Virus record (IMG/VR): IMGVR_UViG_3300021964_000557
Span: 1-23,414 of that record
From: a virus
DNA: 23,414 nucleotides
Reading direction: 5' to 3' (one strand)
Part shown: positions 6,858-15,700 of the stretch, piece after piece
How positions within the stretch are numbered: position 1 is the first letter of the stretch
Layout: the number at the start of each line of letters is the position of its first letter
Made by a program: the position numbers and the translations under genes
Notes under the pieces: generated by a model
Told to the model about the DNA's origin: nothing
The model's database searches: none
Seen by the model: the letters and a program-made list of their open reading frames with translations, nothing else

Positions 6858-8708
6858 ATGCCATTCGTACAATTAACAGCGCCTCCAGGGGTTATCACAG
6901 ACATCACAGACTACCAAGCGCAGATGCGATACACAAACGCAGACAAGGTGCGCTTCTTCCAGGGATATGCGGAGAAGATAGGCGGCTGGACTAAGAGGTT
7001 CAGTTCCGCGCAAATCAGTGGTGCGTGCCGAAACATTCTACCCCATCGTGATCTCAACGGAACCAAGATGATTCTCATGGGTACATCAACCCATGTCTAT
7101 ATTGAATACTCGGGTGTTGTTTATGATGTTACTCCTTACAGAACAGATACAGTTAGTTTAACAAATCCATACACAACAGGAGCGGCAGGTACTAGTACTG
7201 TTACAGTTACAGACGTATCACACGGTCTCGCGAATACCGACCCAGGTTCACGTGTGGTTATTGATACGGCGGTGACCTTAGATGGTATTACTATTGCGGC
7301 GGGCGAATATGTTGCAACTTATGTAAGTGCAAATACTTATACAATTGAAGGCTCAGGTACAGCTGTTACAGGTGGTGTGACAGGCGGCGGAGCTGTGGAC
7401 TTACGTTATCTCGTGAACAATGGTCCTTCCGATGGTTTAACAGGTTACGGTTATGGTGTAGGTTTATGGGGACAATCATCTTGGGGTACAGCAAGAAGTA
7501 CATCAGGTATTGTTTTGTCACCAAGAGTTTGGTCAATGGATGCGTGGGGTGAAGACATTGTAGCATCTGTAGGTGGTGGTGAAGATACTATTTATTATTT
7601 TGATATCAGCGCGTTTATCGCATCCCCTTCTACTTTCCGTGGTACAACTTTATCTTATTACATTACAAATACTTTAAGCGGTGATGCATCTCAAGTCCCG
7701 AGTAAAGTTGGACAAGTCATGGTATCCACACCAGACAGACACTTAATTTGTTTTGGTTCTAATCCTGTAGGTTCATCAGACTATGATCGAATGACTGTAC
7801 GCTTTTGTAACCAAGAAGATTTTCAGACATGGACACCTCAGCTAATTAATACAGCGGGTGAACAAAGACTAGGTACAGGTACAAACATTGAAGCTGTAGA
7901 AAAAGGTCGTGGTCAAATATTCTTATGGACAGATGTGGATGTCTATTCAATGCAGTTTATTGGTCCACCATTTACATTTTCATTCTCAGTGCTAGGAGAA
8001 ATCTCTGGTACCATATCCAAGAACGCGGCAACCACAATCGAGGGTGCTTCATTCTGGATGGGTGTGGATAACTTCTATATGTATGATGGTGCTGTGCGTA
8101 CTTTAGAATGCCCTGTATTGACACACATCTTTAATGACTTCAACCAAGTACAGCGCGAAAAAGTTTTCTGTGGACAGAATATTAAGTTCAATGAACTCTG
8201 GTGGTTCTATCCATCAGCGGGTTCTTTAGATGTAGATAAGTATGTTATCTATAATTACATTGATAAGACTTGGTCTATTGGTGACTTAGGTAGAACAGCG
8301 TGGGCAGATTCTAATATTTATTCTAATCCACTAGCGATTGATTCTTCTGGTATCCAATACAATCAAGAAGATGGAGTCGATGCGGCAGGTAGCGCGATTA
8401 CTGCTTTTGTCGAAACAGGTTTCTTTAATGGGGATCAGAATGGTGACAATGTTTACTTCTTAGATAGAGTGATTCCTGATGTCACATTTAAAAACGGCAG
8501 TGTAATGAAGTTTACATTAAAGACAAAGATATATCCTCAAGGCGAGCAGATAACCAAAGGACCATTCACAATCAATTCAACAGATGGTGATTTTGATTTT
8601 CGCGCTAGAGGTAGATCGTTTCAAGCAAAGTTTGAATCCGACACGACTGGTGTATCATGGAGATTAGGTACATGGCGTGCTGACGGTAGACAGGATGGAT
8701 TAAGGTAA
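6858..8708 (+). CDS. Tail/DNA-stabilisation beta-propeller protein (P22 gp10-like)
   Basis: This 616-residue virion protein begins MPFVQLTAPPGVITDITDYQ followed by KVRFFQGYAEKIGGWTKR, the usual opening of phage stabilisation proteins in which a 'VRF..GY.EKIGGW' strand starts a beta-propeller. Residues ~113-175 (TVTDVSHGLANTDPGSRVVI onward) are an inserted 'SHGL..GS.V' module with a Gly-rich end (GGVTGGGAVD). The later part has the family pattern: ADTH-like blades ending in LWTDVDVYSMQFIGPPFTF (~residues 353-372), GASFWMGVDNFYMYDGAV (~395-412) and ITAFVETGFFNGD near the C-terminus. In P22, gp10 sits under the portal and helps seal packaged DNA; the position here before ejection-type genes fits. 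Its Shine-Dalgarno region is the GGGGGCAC copy at 6843. The gp10 comparison is by pattern, not alignment. Confidence 0.78.
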   Translation: MPFVQLTAPPGVITDITDYQAQMRYTNADKVRFFQGYAEKIGGWTKRFSSAQISGACRNILPHRDLNGTKMILMGTSTHVYIEYSGVVYDVTPYRTDTVSLTNPYTTGAAGTSTVTVTDVSHGLANTDPGSRVVIDTAVTLDGITIAAGEYVATYVSANTYTIEGSGTAVTGGVTGGGAVDLRYLVNNGPSDGLTGYGYGVGLWGQSSWGTARSTSGIVLSPRVWSMDAWGEDIVASVGGGEDTIYYFDISAFIASPSTFRGTTLSYYITNTLSGDASQVPSKVGQVMVSTPDRHLICFGSNPVGSSDYDRMTVRFCNQEDFQTWTPQLINTAGEQRLGTGTNIEAVEKGRGQIFLWTDVDVYSMQFIGPPFTFSFSVLGEISGTISKNAATTIEGASFWMGVDNFYMYDGAVRTLECPVLTHIFNDFNQVQREKVFCGQNIKFNELWWFYPSAGSLDVDKYVIYNYIDKTWSIGDLGRTAWADSNIYSNPLAIDSSGIQYNQEDGVDAAGSAITAFVETGFFNGDQNGDNVYFLDRVIPDVTFKNGSVMKFTLKTKIYPQGEQITKGPFTINSTDGDFDFRARGRSFQAKFESDTTGVSWRLGTWRADGRQDGLR

Positions 8709-8905
8709 TGGCATTATACAGCAGACCCGCATACCCCGAACCTTCATACAAAGAAAGAACTGAAGGTAAGATTGATGTGAGAACATATGATGCATTGATA
8801 CAGGTTTTAAAATTAAGGGATTACTCAGAAGAGAATCCACCAGTCAAAATATCAGACCAAACAGAAGCGAGAGCTTATACTTGGTTTATGGGGAATGGAG
8901 ATTAA
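8708..8905 (+). CDS. Hypothetical phage protein, 65 residues
   Basis: This 65-residue protein is in a TAATG junction with the stabilisation gene. It reads MALYSRPAYPEPSYKERTEG, then DVRTYDALIQVLKLRDYSEE and ends YTWFMGNGD. It has no membrane segment, cysteine pair or enzyme motif. Genes of this size and place between the propeller protein and a small structural protein are common in this phage type, but I do not recognise the family. The two TAATG overlaps at its ends support it as a real gene translated with its neighbours. Confidence 0.75.
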   Translation: MALYSRPAYPEPSYKERTEGKIDVRTYDALIQVLKLRDYSEENPPVKISDQTEARAYTWFMGNGD

Positions 8906-9243
8906 TGTCAACACTATATAAATCAGTCGGCTTTGATTTAAATACAACCAACTTAACCACAATCTATACTTGCCCTGAAGAAACAGAAACAATTATGAAG
9001 AGTATCCAGACTGTGAATTACGGGGGAAGTAATGTAGATTTAGAAATATTTGTTAATAAGGGTGGTACCGATTATGATATTGCTCACCACACCATTGGCG
9101 GTAAAGTATCTTTAAATAGTATTGACAGTACTATTGTTTTAGAAGAAGGTGATATATTAAAACTACAAGCGCAGACAGCTAACTCGATTAGCGGTTTGGT
9201 TTCCTATTTGGAGGTCAGAAGTGATACGAAAAACCCGATATAA
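8905..9243 (+). CDS. Small phage structural protein, neck/tail candidate
   Basis: This gene starts at the ATG of the TAATG at 8903-8907 and not at the in-frame TTG at 8881, because the former gives the coupled junction used throughout and GGAG lies just upstream. The 112-residue product begins MSTLYKSVGFDLNTTNLTTI and contains YTCPEETETIMKSIQTVNYG, DLEIFVNKGGTDYDIAHH and VLEEGDILKLQAQTA. This is the layout of a compact beta-sandwich found in small phage head-tail or tail proteins (a 'V.+..GD.LKLQA' strand is typical). The 48-base gap after it holds a hairpin and a possible promoter. The role is inferred. Confidence 0.78.
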   Translation: MSTLYKSVGFDLNTTNLTTIYTCPEETETIMKSIQTVNYGGSNVDLEIFVNKGGTDYDIAHHTIGGKVSLNSIDSTIVLEEGDILKLQAQTANSISGLVSYLEVRSDTKNPI

Positions 9244-9250
9244 TTTCGCC

Positions 9251-9258
9251 GTGCCCCC
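9251..9258 (-). repeat. GGGGGCAC word, copy 4
   Basis: Reverse copy in the gap between the genes ending at 9243 and starting at 9292; it forms one arm of the hairpin at 9252-9273. Followed on the reverse strand by GGCG. Confidence 0.7.
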
Positions 9259-9273
9259 CTTGTATTCGGGGCA
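9252..9273 (+). other. Short hairpin overlapping a GGGGGCAC copy
   Basis: TGCCCC (9252-9257) and GGGGCA (9268-9273) are perfectly complementary over six bases with a 10-base loop. It lies between the stop at 9243 and the start at 9292. A run of A, not T, follows it, so it is not a typical terminator for + strand transcription. It may affect the mRNA leader or just follow from the GC-rich word present here. Confidence 0.4.
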
Positions 9274-9288
9274 AAAAAAGGATATAAT
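9260..9288 (+). promoter_or_regulatory. Possible sigma-70 promoter before the ejection-type genes
   Basis: TTGTAT at 9260-9265, then 17 bases, then a perfect TATAAT at 9283-9288. The -35 matches TTGACA in only three positions, so strength is uncertain. Transcription would begin about 9295, at or inside the ATGATG start of the gene at 9292, so the transcript would have almost no leader and its first codons would be read from the very 5' end. The AAGGA that could serve as Shine-Dalgarno (about 9278-9282) lies upstream and would serve only read-through transcripts. Confidence 0.35.
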
Positions 9289-9291
9289 ATT

Positions 9292-10830
9292 ATGATGCAA
9301 GGATACGCAGGTCCAGTACAGCAAGGAGATATGGTCGTACGCGCGAACGAGGTTTCGCCAGGTATTACTGCACTCTTATCTAAACAGAACAGGAAGGGGG
9401 CACAGGGAATCTATGAACTTCCTAGTGCGAAACAGCCAGCCCCGAACTACTACAACATGGCATTAGACAATGTCCAAAACGATATTCGATCAGCGGCGCG
9501 TACCGTCAACTCATTAGCGCCCGAAGGTGAGCGACTAGCTTACATTAATCCACAAGAAGAAGGTATTTTAAAACTATTAGGTGGTTCAGGTCAACCTGAG
9601 CCTGTGACTGGTATTCCTTCTTATGCTCCTCCAGGCAGAGGGGCAACTGGAACAAGTCCACAATTCACAGGTTCTTACAGCCGCCCCAAAAGCGGAGGTG
9701 GTGGGGGCAATCAAAATAAGCCTGCACCTAAGCAAGGTGACCAATCTATATTAAGAGATTTAGAAAATGCAATGGCGGCTAGAGAAAAAGAAACGGGCGT
9801 TAAGATGGCTCCACGAATTACTGAACCTAAAAAAGAAAAAGGGTTCTTTGAAAAATTGTTTGGTGGTAATGATGAAGTTAAAGCAATTCAATCAGAAGTA
9901 GATTCGAAAATTGCAGAAGTTAAAAACGATCCTAACCTAACAAACTTCCAAAAGAATCAAATGATAGACAGACTTAAGTTCGCTAAAAGTCCTGAAGGCA
10001 GAAGCACTGGCTACAGTATGGGCGAACTATCCAAGATGATTATGTCAGGTGTTGACCAAAACAGATTAGGTAGCATAAGATTAGGCGGTAAAGATGCTAA
10101 ACAATTATTAGATGCAGGAGTTATCACAAAAGAAAATTACGATCAAGCTTTAGCTAACATTGAAAAGTATGGGCGTGGTGTGGTATTTGATCCAGTTAAA
10201 AAAATTCTAAGAACAGCCCCACCAACAGGTAAAGAATTTTTAGGTGATGTAACTAGGGGTGCTGGAAGTCTTTTAGAAAATTTACCTTTAATGCGACTTA
10301 TTAAATCATTAGGTGGCGGTGAAGAAGTTGAAAAAGAGCCTACTGAAAGTGAACAAGAATTTCAAGACAGAGTTAGATCAATATTATTAGGTTCAGGCGC
10401 AGTTGGTGGTGCAGGTATGGACCCAGGAACTGCAAGAGCAATGTACGGTCAAGAAAAGATGTTAGATTATGCAGGACTAAGTCCATCATTTTTTGATCCA
10501 GCCACGGCAGGTACAGGATTTAACTTAGCAACAGGACAATTTGGGGAGAGAGCTACCGTAGGACAACCTGCAATTAGCGCTCAAGCAGAAGGAGCTATTA
10601 CTCGAGCTATGTCTCCTAAAGATAGTGGTGGTGATAATATTCCATCAGCGGCTACAAGTACTACAGAAGAAGAAGAGGAAGAGACTACAGAAGGACTTCC
10701 GTATTTTTCATACGCTAGAAGATTTCAACAACCAATGACTTACCAAGATATTATTAAAAGAGCCTATGAAGGCACAGATAAAAATTTATTAGAAAGTTTA
10801 CAAGACGCAATAGCAAGAGGGACAGCTTAA
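9292..10830 (+). CDS. Large linker-rich virion protein, ejection-type candidate
   Basis: This 512-residue protein starts at ATG 9292 (a second ATG follows directly at 9295). The N-terminal third is Pro/Gly-rich and probably flexible, with PGRGATGTSPQFTG and a five-glycine run (residues 135-139). Residues ~145-345 are charged and helical (EKLFGGNDEVKAIQSEVDSK; DPNLTNFQKNQMIDRLKFAK). A Glu run (459-464) precedes a conserved-looking C-terminus, GLPYFSYARRFQQPMTYQDI. No enzyme motif or membrane helix is visible. It lies before three genes of internal-virion type and overlaps the next one as TAATG, so a role in the particle, perhaps as an ejection or scaffold-like protein, is likely. I do not recognise a named family. 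Confidence 0.75.
   Translation: MMQGYAGPVQQGDMVVRANEVSPGITALLSKQNRKGAQGIYELPSAKQPAPNYYNMALDNVQNDIRSAARTVNSLAPEGERLAYINPQEEGILKLLGGSGQPEPVTGIPSYAPPGRGATGTSPQFTGSYSRPKSGGGGGNQNKPAPKQGDQSILRDLENAMAAREKETGVKMAPRITEPKKEKGFFEKLFGGNDEVKAIQSEVDSKIAEVKNDPNLTNFQKNQMIDRLKFAKSPEGRSTGYSMGELSKMIMSGVDQNRLGSIRLGGKDAKQLLDAGVITKENYDQALANIEKYGRGVVFDPVKKILRTAPPTGKEFLGDVTRGAGSLLENLPLMRLIKSLGGGEEVEKEPTESEQEFQDRVRSILLGSGAVGGAGMDPGTARAMYGQEKMLDYAGLSPSFFDPATAGTGFNLATGQFGERATVGQPAISAQAEGAITRAMSPKDSGGDNIPSAATSTTEEEEEETTEGLPYFSYARRFQQPMTYQDIIKRAYEGTDKNLLESLQDAIARGTA
9396..9403 (+). repeat. GGGGGCAC word, copy 5
   Basis: Forward copy 145 bases after copy 4, read as Lys-Gly-Ala-Gln in the 512-residue protein. Followed by AGGG; surrounding ~100 bases are GC-rich. 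Confidence 0.7.
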
Positions 10831-11714
10831 TGGCATTTTTAGATTTTTTATTCGGGACTAAACAAGCAGCACAAGATACAACAACTCAGATAAAACTTCC
10901 TGAGTATATGGAAAAAGCTGCTGAGTCTTTAGTAGCAACTGCAGGTGATGTAGCGAAAGAGCAATACATTCCTTACACAGGTCCTAGACTTGCTACAATG
11001 TCACAAGCAGAAAAAGACGCAATAGCAAGAGCTCAAGCTCAAACAGGTATTGCAGGTACTCAAGCAGGTCAAGCATTCACTGCGGCAACAGCAGCGGGGG
11101 CACCGATTGGTCAAGCTGATCTTCAAAGATATATGGACCCATACATGACCAGCGTGGCGGACATCGCGGCAAGAGAAGCGCGAAGACAGTCTGCTATTGA
11201 ACAACAAGGTATTGCGGCGCAATCTGCACAAGCAGGTGCATTTGGTGGTTCACGCCAAGCTGTGTTGGAAGCTGAGCGTCAAAGAAATTTACAACAAGGT
11301 ATCTCTGATATCTATACACAAGCCCAGCAACAGGCTTTCCAAACTGCACTCGGCGCGGCACAACAAGAAAGACAGCAACAATTACAATCTGCATTAGGTA
11401 TGGCAAGCACTGGTCAAGCAGGTCAAGCGGCAAGACAAGCAGATTTTCAACAAATGATGGGCATTGGCGGATTACAAAGACAAATGGAGCAACAAGGTTT
11501 AGATGTAGGATACCAAACATTTATGCAAGAAAGAGATTATCCTAAACAACAACTTGGATTCTACTCTGATATTCTTCGTGGAGTTCCTACAGGTGAAACA
11601 AGAATGTATTCAGGTGCACCAATACAACAACCTAGTTTATTCTCACAAGCGATGGGTCTAGGTATCCAAGGATTAGGTGTAGCGGCAAATTTAGGATGGA
11701 GTCCTTTAGGTTAA
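10830..11714 (+). CDS. Ala/Gln-rich helical internal virion (ejection) protein
   Basis: This 294-residue protein begins MAFLDFLFGTKQAAQDTTTQ and has IKLPEYMEKAAESLVATAGD, then a very long Ala/Gln/Arg-rich helical part (FTAATAAGAPIGQADLQRYM; FGGSRQAVLEAERQRNLQQG; GAAQQERQQQLQSALGMAST). It ends with the hydrophobic LFSQAMGLGIQGLGVAANLG. The pattern 'QGIAAQSAQAGAFGGSRQAVLEAE' followed by Gln-rich helices is characteristic of one of the internal or ejection proteins in podoviruses (similar in style to T7 gp14 and P22 gp7). Those proteins leave the capsid with the DNA and help to build a channel in the host envelope. Its place directly before a charged helical protein and the giant protein matches the usual trio of ejection proteins. 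Confidence 0.78.
   Translation: MAFLDFLFGTKQAAQDTTTQIKLPEYMEKAAESLVATAGDVAKEQYIPYTGPRLATMSQAEKDAIARAQAQTGIAGTQAGQAFTAATAAGAPIGQADLQRYMDPYMTSVADIAAREARRQSAIEQQGIAAQSAQAGAFGGSRQAVLEAERQRNLQQGISDIYTQAQQQAFQTALGAAQQERQQQLQSALGMASTGQAGQAARQADFQQMMGIGGLQRQMEQQGLDVGYQTFMQERDYPKQQLGFYSDILRGVPTGETRMYSGAPIQQPSLFSQAMGLGIQGLGVAANLGWSPLG
11096..11103 (+). repeat. GGGGGCAC word, copy 6
   Basis: Forward copy in the Ala/Gln-rich protein, read as Ala-Gly-Ala-Pro; a GC-rich tract follows with GCGTGGCGGACATCGCGGC near 11151. Confidence 0.7.
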
Positions 11715-12661
11715 TGGCAGAAAAAAATAACGGAATACTTGATAACTTAAATAGACTTGGTATGACTACCTTAAGCATACCATACAACCTTAGTTCTGAT
11801 TTTTTAAACCGTATCCCATTTTTAAATTTAGATACTCCTTATATTGACCCTAACGCAGAAGGTTTTATGCAAGGTGGTTTTATAACTAAAGATGAAATGG
11901 ATAAAATGCGCGAGGATAGAATAGTTGAAAATATGGGAGATGAGTATAAAGGAATGTTAACTGGTGATTCGGGTATCGCAACTCTCACAGGTATGGAAGG
12001 TTCACCAGAAATGCCTGCACAAAAACCCAAGCTAGCGGCAGAGCCTGATATTGAATTAAAACCAAGACCAACAGAAGAAGATAAAGCCGCGGCTAAAAAA
12101 AGAATTGAAGGTGATAAGGAAGAGCCTAAAGAAGATGACAGACCTAAAACTTTAAAAGATTATATGTCTAAAATTCTTGATGATGGTGATGCTTTGATTG
12201 CTCTAGGAGGTGCTATAGCCAGAGGTGAAGGTTTAGTCGGTGGATTAGAAGAGTTCTCTAAAACTAGAAAAGAATCAGAGGCAACTGAGTACGCTAGGCA
12301 GGTTGCTAAATATGAAAGAGAAAGACAAGCAGAATTAGATGCGCTAGAAAAGACAGCAACTTTAGCAGAAGTGGCTTATAAAGAAAGTCAACTAACAAGT
12401 GATGAGCAAAAGATAGCACAAGACTTGGCTATCCAAAAAGCTAGAGCCCAAGGAATTACTGACATAGAATCAGTAGAGTTTGCTGAAATATATGCAGACG
12501 CTATTGAGTCAGTTGTTAATAAAGAGAAGCCTTTAAGTCTAGCAGACATAGCAGAAGGAAACGCTTTTCAGGCTTTAGGTATTGATCCAACTGGAGCGGG
12601 AATGAATACTGTGACAAGTATTCCCATACTTGACTTAAAAACATTAGAACAAGTTAACTAA
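11714..12661 (+). CDS. Charged helical virion protein, ejection-type candidate
   Basis: The start is the ATG of the TAATG at 11712-11716; the in-frame ATG at 11696 would overlap the previous gene by 19 bases and lacks a better signal. The 315-residue product begins MAEKNNGILDNLNRLGMTTL. A Met/Gly segment (EGFMQGGFITKDEMDKMRED) follows, then a charged linker with PKLAAEPDIELKPRPTEEDK. The helical block ALIALGGAIARGEGLVGGLE is followed by a coiled coil (~residues 180-235; YARQVAKYERERQAELDALE). The 'ALGGAIARG.GLVGGL' segment is like the membrane-seeking helix of ejection proteins. Role in DNA delivery is inferred from place and pattern. Confidence 0.75.
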   Translation: MAEKNNGILDNLNRLGMTTLSIPYNLSSDFLNRIPFLNLDTPYIDPNAEGFMQGGFITKDEMDKMREDRIVENMGDEYKGMLTGDSGIATLTGMEGSPEMPAQKPKLAAEPDIELKPRPTEEDKAAAKKRIEGDKEEPKEDDRPKTLKDYMSKILDDGDALIALGGAIARGEGLVGGLEEFSKTRKESEATEYARQVAKYERERQAELDALEKTATLAEVAYKESQLTSDEQKIAQDLAIQKARAQGITDIESVEFAEIYADAIESVVNKEKPLSLADIAEGNAFQALGIDPTGAGMNTVTSIPILDLKTLEQVN

Positions 12662-12667
12662 TAAGTA

Positions 12668-12699
12668 AAGAGCTTAGCTCTTGAATACACGAAAGTGTA
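12668..12699 (+). promoter_or_regulatory. Two tandem hairpins in the leader of the giant gene
   Basis: Hairpin 1 is AAGAGC-TTA-GCTCTT (12668-12682). Hairpin 2 is TACAC-GAAA-GTGTA (12686-12699), five pairs closed by a GNRA-type GAAA tetraloop. Only ACTAAAAAT separates hairpin 2 from the ATG at 12709-12711, and there is no Shine-Dalgarno there. No T-run follows, so they are not intrinsic terminators. They may stabilise the mRNA 5' end, be a processing site, or control translation of the giant protein. Confidence 0.5.
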
Positions 12700-12708
12700 A
12701 CTAAAAAT

Positions 12709-15700
12709 ATGGCAGAAGAAATAAAATACATACCAATTAGTGACGAAAAAGTCACATCCTTATTATCAGAAGCTTCTGCTACCTCAGCCCAAGGAGCGTC
12801 ATTATCCCAAAAACTTGCTCAAAGTCCATTAACAACTGAACCAACAAGAACTCCTAAAAATATAGCTTATGTAAGATTAGGCGATGATGCTGATAGTCCT
12901 ATGGTTCAGATAGATGCTGATGCTCCCCAAGAAGAAATACAATCACTTTTAAAAAATCCAGAACTAGAGAAAAAACTATTTGAACAAGGGTATGTTTACA
13001 AGTATGGTGTAGGCGCGGAAAGATACAACAGACCCGATGATTTAAACGACACTGCTTTTATGAAAGGTTTGAAAGGTGGTTGGACTGGTCTTAAGACTAT
13101 AGGAGCGGGGGCACTGGGAACCGTATTCGATTTACTGGGTGCAGAAGATTTAGAGAAAGCAACGAATGATGCTATTCAAAGATACCAACTAGAAGGACAA
13201 GCCAAACAATATATTAAAACAGATGATGGGGAAATAATTCCTTTCAGTACATCTGTCGAAGAAATATTTAATTCTGAAGCCAGAACAAAAGACTTTTTAA
13301 AATGGTTAAGTTTTAATGTGGGTCAAGGATTAGTAACCACCATTCCTATTTTTGCGGCAAGCTTAGTTAATCCCGTCATAGGTGTGGGAGCTGCTTACGG
13401 TATGGGTGTTGGTGATTCTCGAATCGCTCAGCTGGAAGCTACTGATTTTGAAAAAGCTAATGCTGGAATTTCTTTAGCTGCAGGTATCCCTTACGCGGCG
13501 GCAGAAAGATTTTTCGGTGCTGGTATGCGCTTGGCGGATTTATTAAATCCTGCTAAAGAAGGTGCAAAAGAAGCTTTTGAAAAAGTATTAAAAGAAAGTA
13601 CAGCAAAGACTATCGCGAAAGCTACAGGTAAAAGTATGCTGGGCGAAGCAGTGGCTGAAGGAAGTCAAACTGTTGTCACTGAAACTGCAGGCAAAACTGA
13701 AGAAGCCTTATACAAAGATCAAAGTATAATAGCAGGTCTATCTGATTTATACACAGATAAAAATTTCTATAAAAATATAGGTGAAGCGGCAGCTGCTGGT
13801 GCTGCGGGCGGTGGACCATTTGGTATTGCAGGTGGAGTTGCCCAAAGAATAAACATTAATGAGGCGGGTAAAGTTGATGTAAAAGATTCTAAAGAATACA
13901 CTGACCAAAGACCAATTGACGAAAACAATAAAGACCTTGTGGATAAGTTAGGTGAAGATTTTAAAAATAAAAAATATACTATTACTGGTGTAGGACAAAG
14001 CATAGGTATAGATGGTAAACCTATATTAGACGAAAATGAAAACCCCGTTAAGCCAACTTTTGAAATCAAAGGTGTTTATGATGACAAAGGTAAACGAAAA
14101 GTTATTTTAAAGGACACTACACCTGGAGCAGCGCGTACTTATTTAGATCAAGATGCTTCTATTTTAGATTATTTAAATGTAGAAGAAGATGTTGCAACAG
14201 ACAAAGTAACTACTCCTGTACTACAAGTGGGTGAAATATATACAGATAATAAAGGTAATAGATTTGAAATATTAGAAATATTAGACCCAGATAAGTTAGG
14301 AGTAACCAATAAAACTATTAGGTTTAAAGAGTTAGATAGACCAGATCGTGAAGTTGGTACTATGGATTACAATGGTTGGGTTAAAAATGTTAAAGGCGGG
14401 TCATTCCAAAGATCAAGTGAGAAACCTGTTTTTGATAAGCCTGGTGACTATGATAAAGTTAATGTTAAACCAGCTACAACTAAGCAAAAAGAAAAAGCTA
14501 AAAATATTTTAAAAGCTAGAGGCTACACAGATGGTGCTATTGATCGTATAGATTCCGCTGGTAATCGTGCTTTACTGATAGAAGCTAACAGCGAAGATTC
14601 CCAAAATTATATTTCACCAGAAGAAACAGAAAGACTAGGTCAACTAGGTTACCTAGAAGAAATGGCTAATGGGTTTACTGTTGAAGTTCCGCGCGGCGGC
14701 AAACAATCTATATATACAGCACAAAAAGTAAATGAGATTTTAAACAACACATCTATAAATAGAAAGACAGGTAAAAGTGTTGGCAGAGAAATTCTAGAAG
14801 ATATACTAGAGAACAACGTGGAGAATACAACTACTCCCGTAGGCAAAGAGGTAGTCGGTAGAACATCCGCCGTGCCCCCTCTGAGCGAACAGGAAATTGT
14901 TAATCAGTCAGACGAAAAGATAGCAAAGCAGTTATCTAAAATTGGTGATCAGTTACGAGATCCTAAAACACCAGAAAATAAAAAACAAGAAATACTTAAC
15001 TCTAGAGATATTTTAGATGTTGCTTCTTCTACAGAAATGTATCGCCCTGCAATAGATAGAAGATATGAGATGGAAAGTCTAGCCACTAGGATTGGATTTG
15101 GTGGTACTCCTGCCGCGATTATAGGTTACCAAAAAGCAATTGAGGGTCTAAAGAAACGAGTTGGTATTACTGAAGAAGATAGAGCTGAACAAATAAAACA
15201 ATTCCAAGATAGAATAGATTCTGCTGAAGAAGATTTAAGAAGATTTAATATTTTATATTCTTCTTTCGGATTTCCCCCATTAACTAGAGAACAATTTAAT
15301 AAAATAAAACACAACTCATTTCCTAAAAGAAATGACATACGCCAAATGTATCAGGGTAAACCTGAAGGAAACTTAACACAAGTTAAAGAAGTATGGGAAG
15401 CAACAGACGATTCTCAAGTTATTAAAGCCAGAGAAAAGCAAACTATTATTAATGATAATAAAATTAAAGCGAGACTTAATCAAACTTTCTTAGGTACAAT
15501 CAGCAATACTTTTTGGAATATGGATGGAGGCTATCCTGGGAACAAACCATCAGCTAATGCAGACTTAGCCGTAGTATATATGATGCCTAAAAGTTTTACC
15601 AAATTAGCTTTAAAAGAACCAGACTTAACTATGGCAAGACAATTGCAAAGACAAATTGCTTACGCTAGAGAAGGTACTAATGGTATCACTCCACCTTATT

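Noticed and set aside
9252-9273. Hairpin as a rho-independent terminator
   Set aside because: It is followed by A residues on the + strand and not preceded by the needed arrangement on the reverse strand, so neither direction has stem plus U-run.
9703-9710. GGGGGCAA, one base away from the repeated GGGGGCAC word
   Set aside because: It encodes part of a five-glycine linker, so amino-acid bias explains the G-run, and the last base differs; it was not counted.
11001-11520. Several frames on both strands over the Ala/Gln-rich gene
   Set aside because: Repetitive Ala/Gln codons keep other frames open by composition; the forward gene at 10830 explains them.
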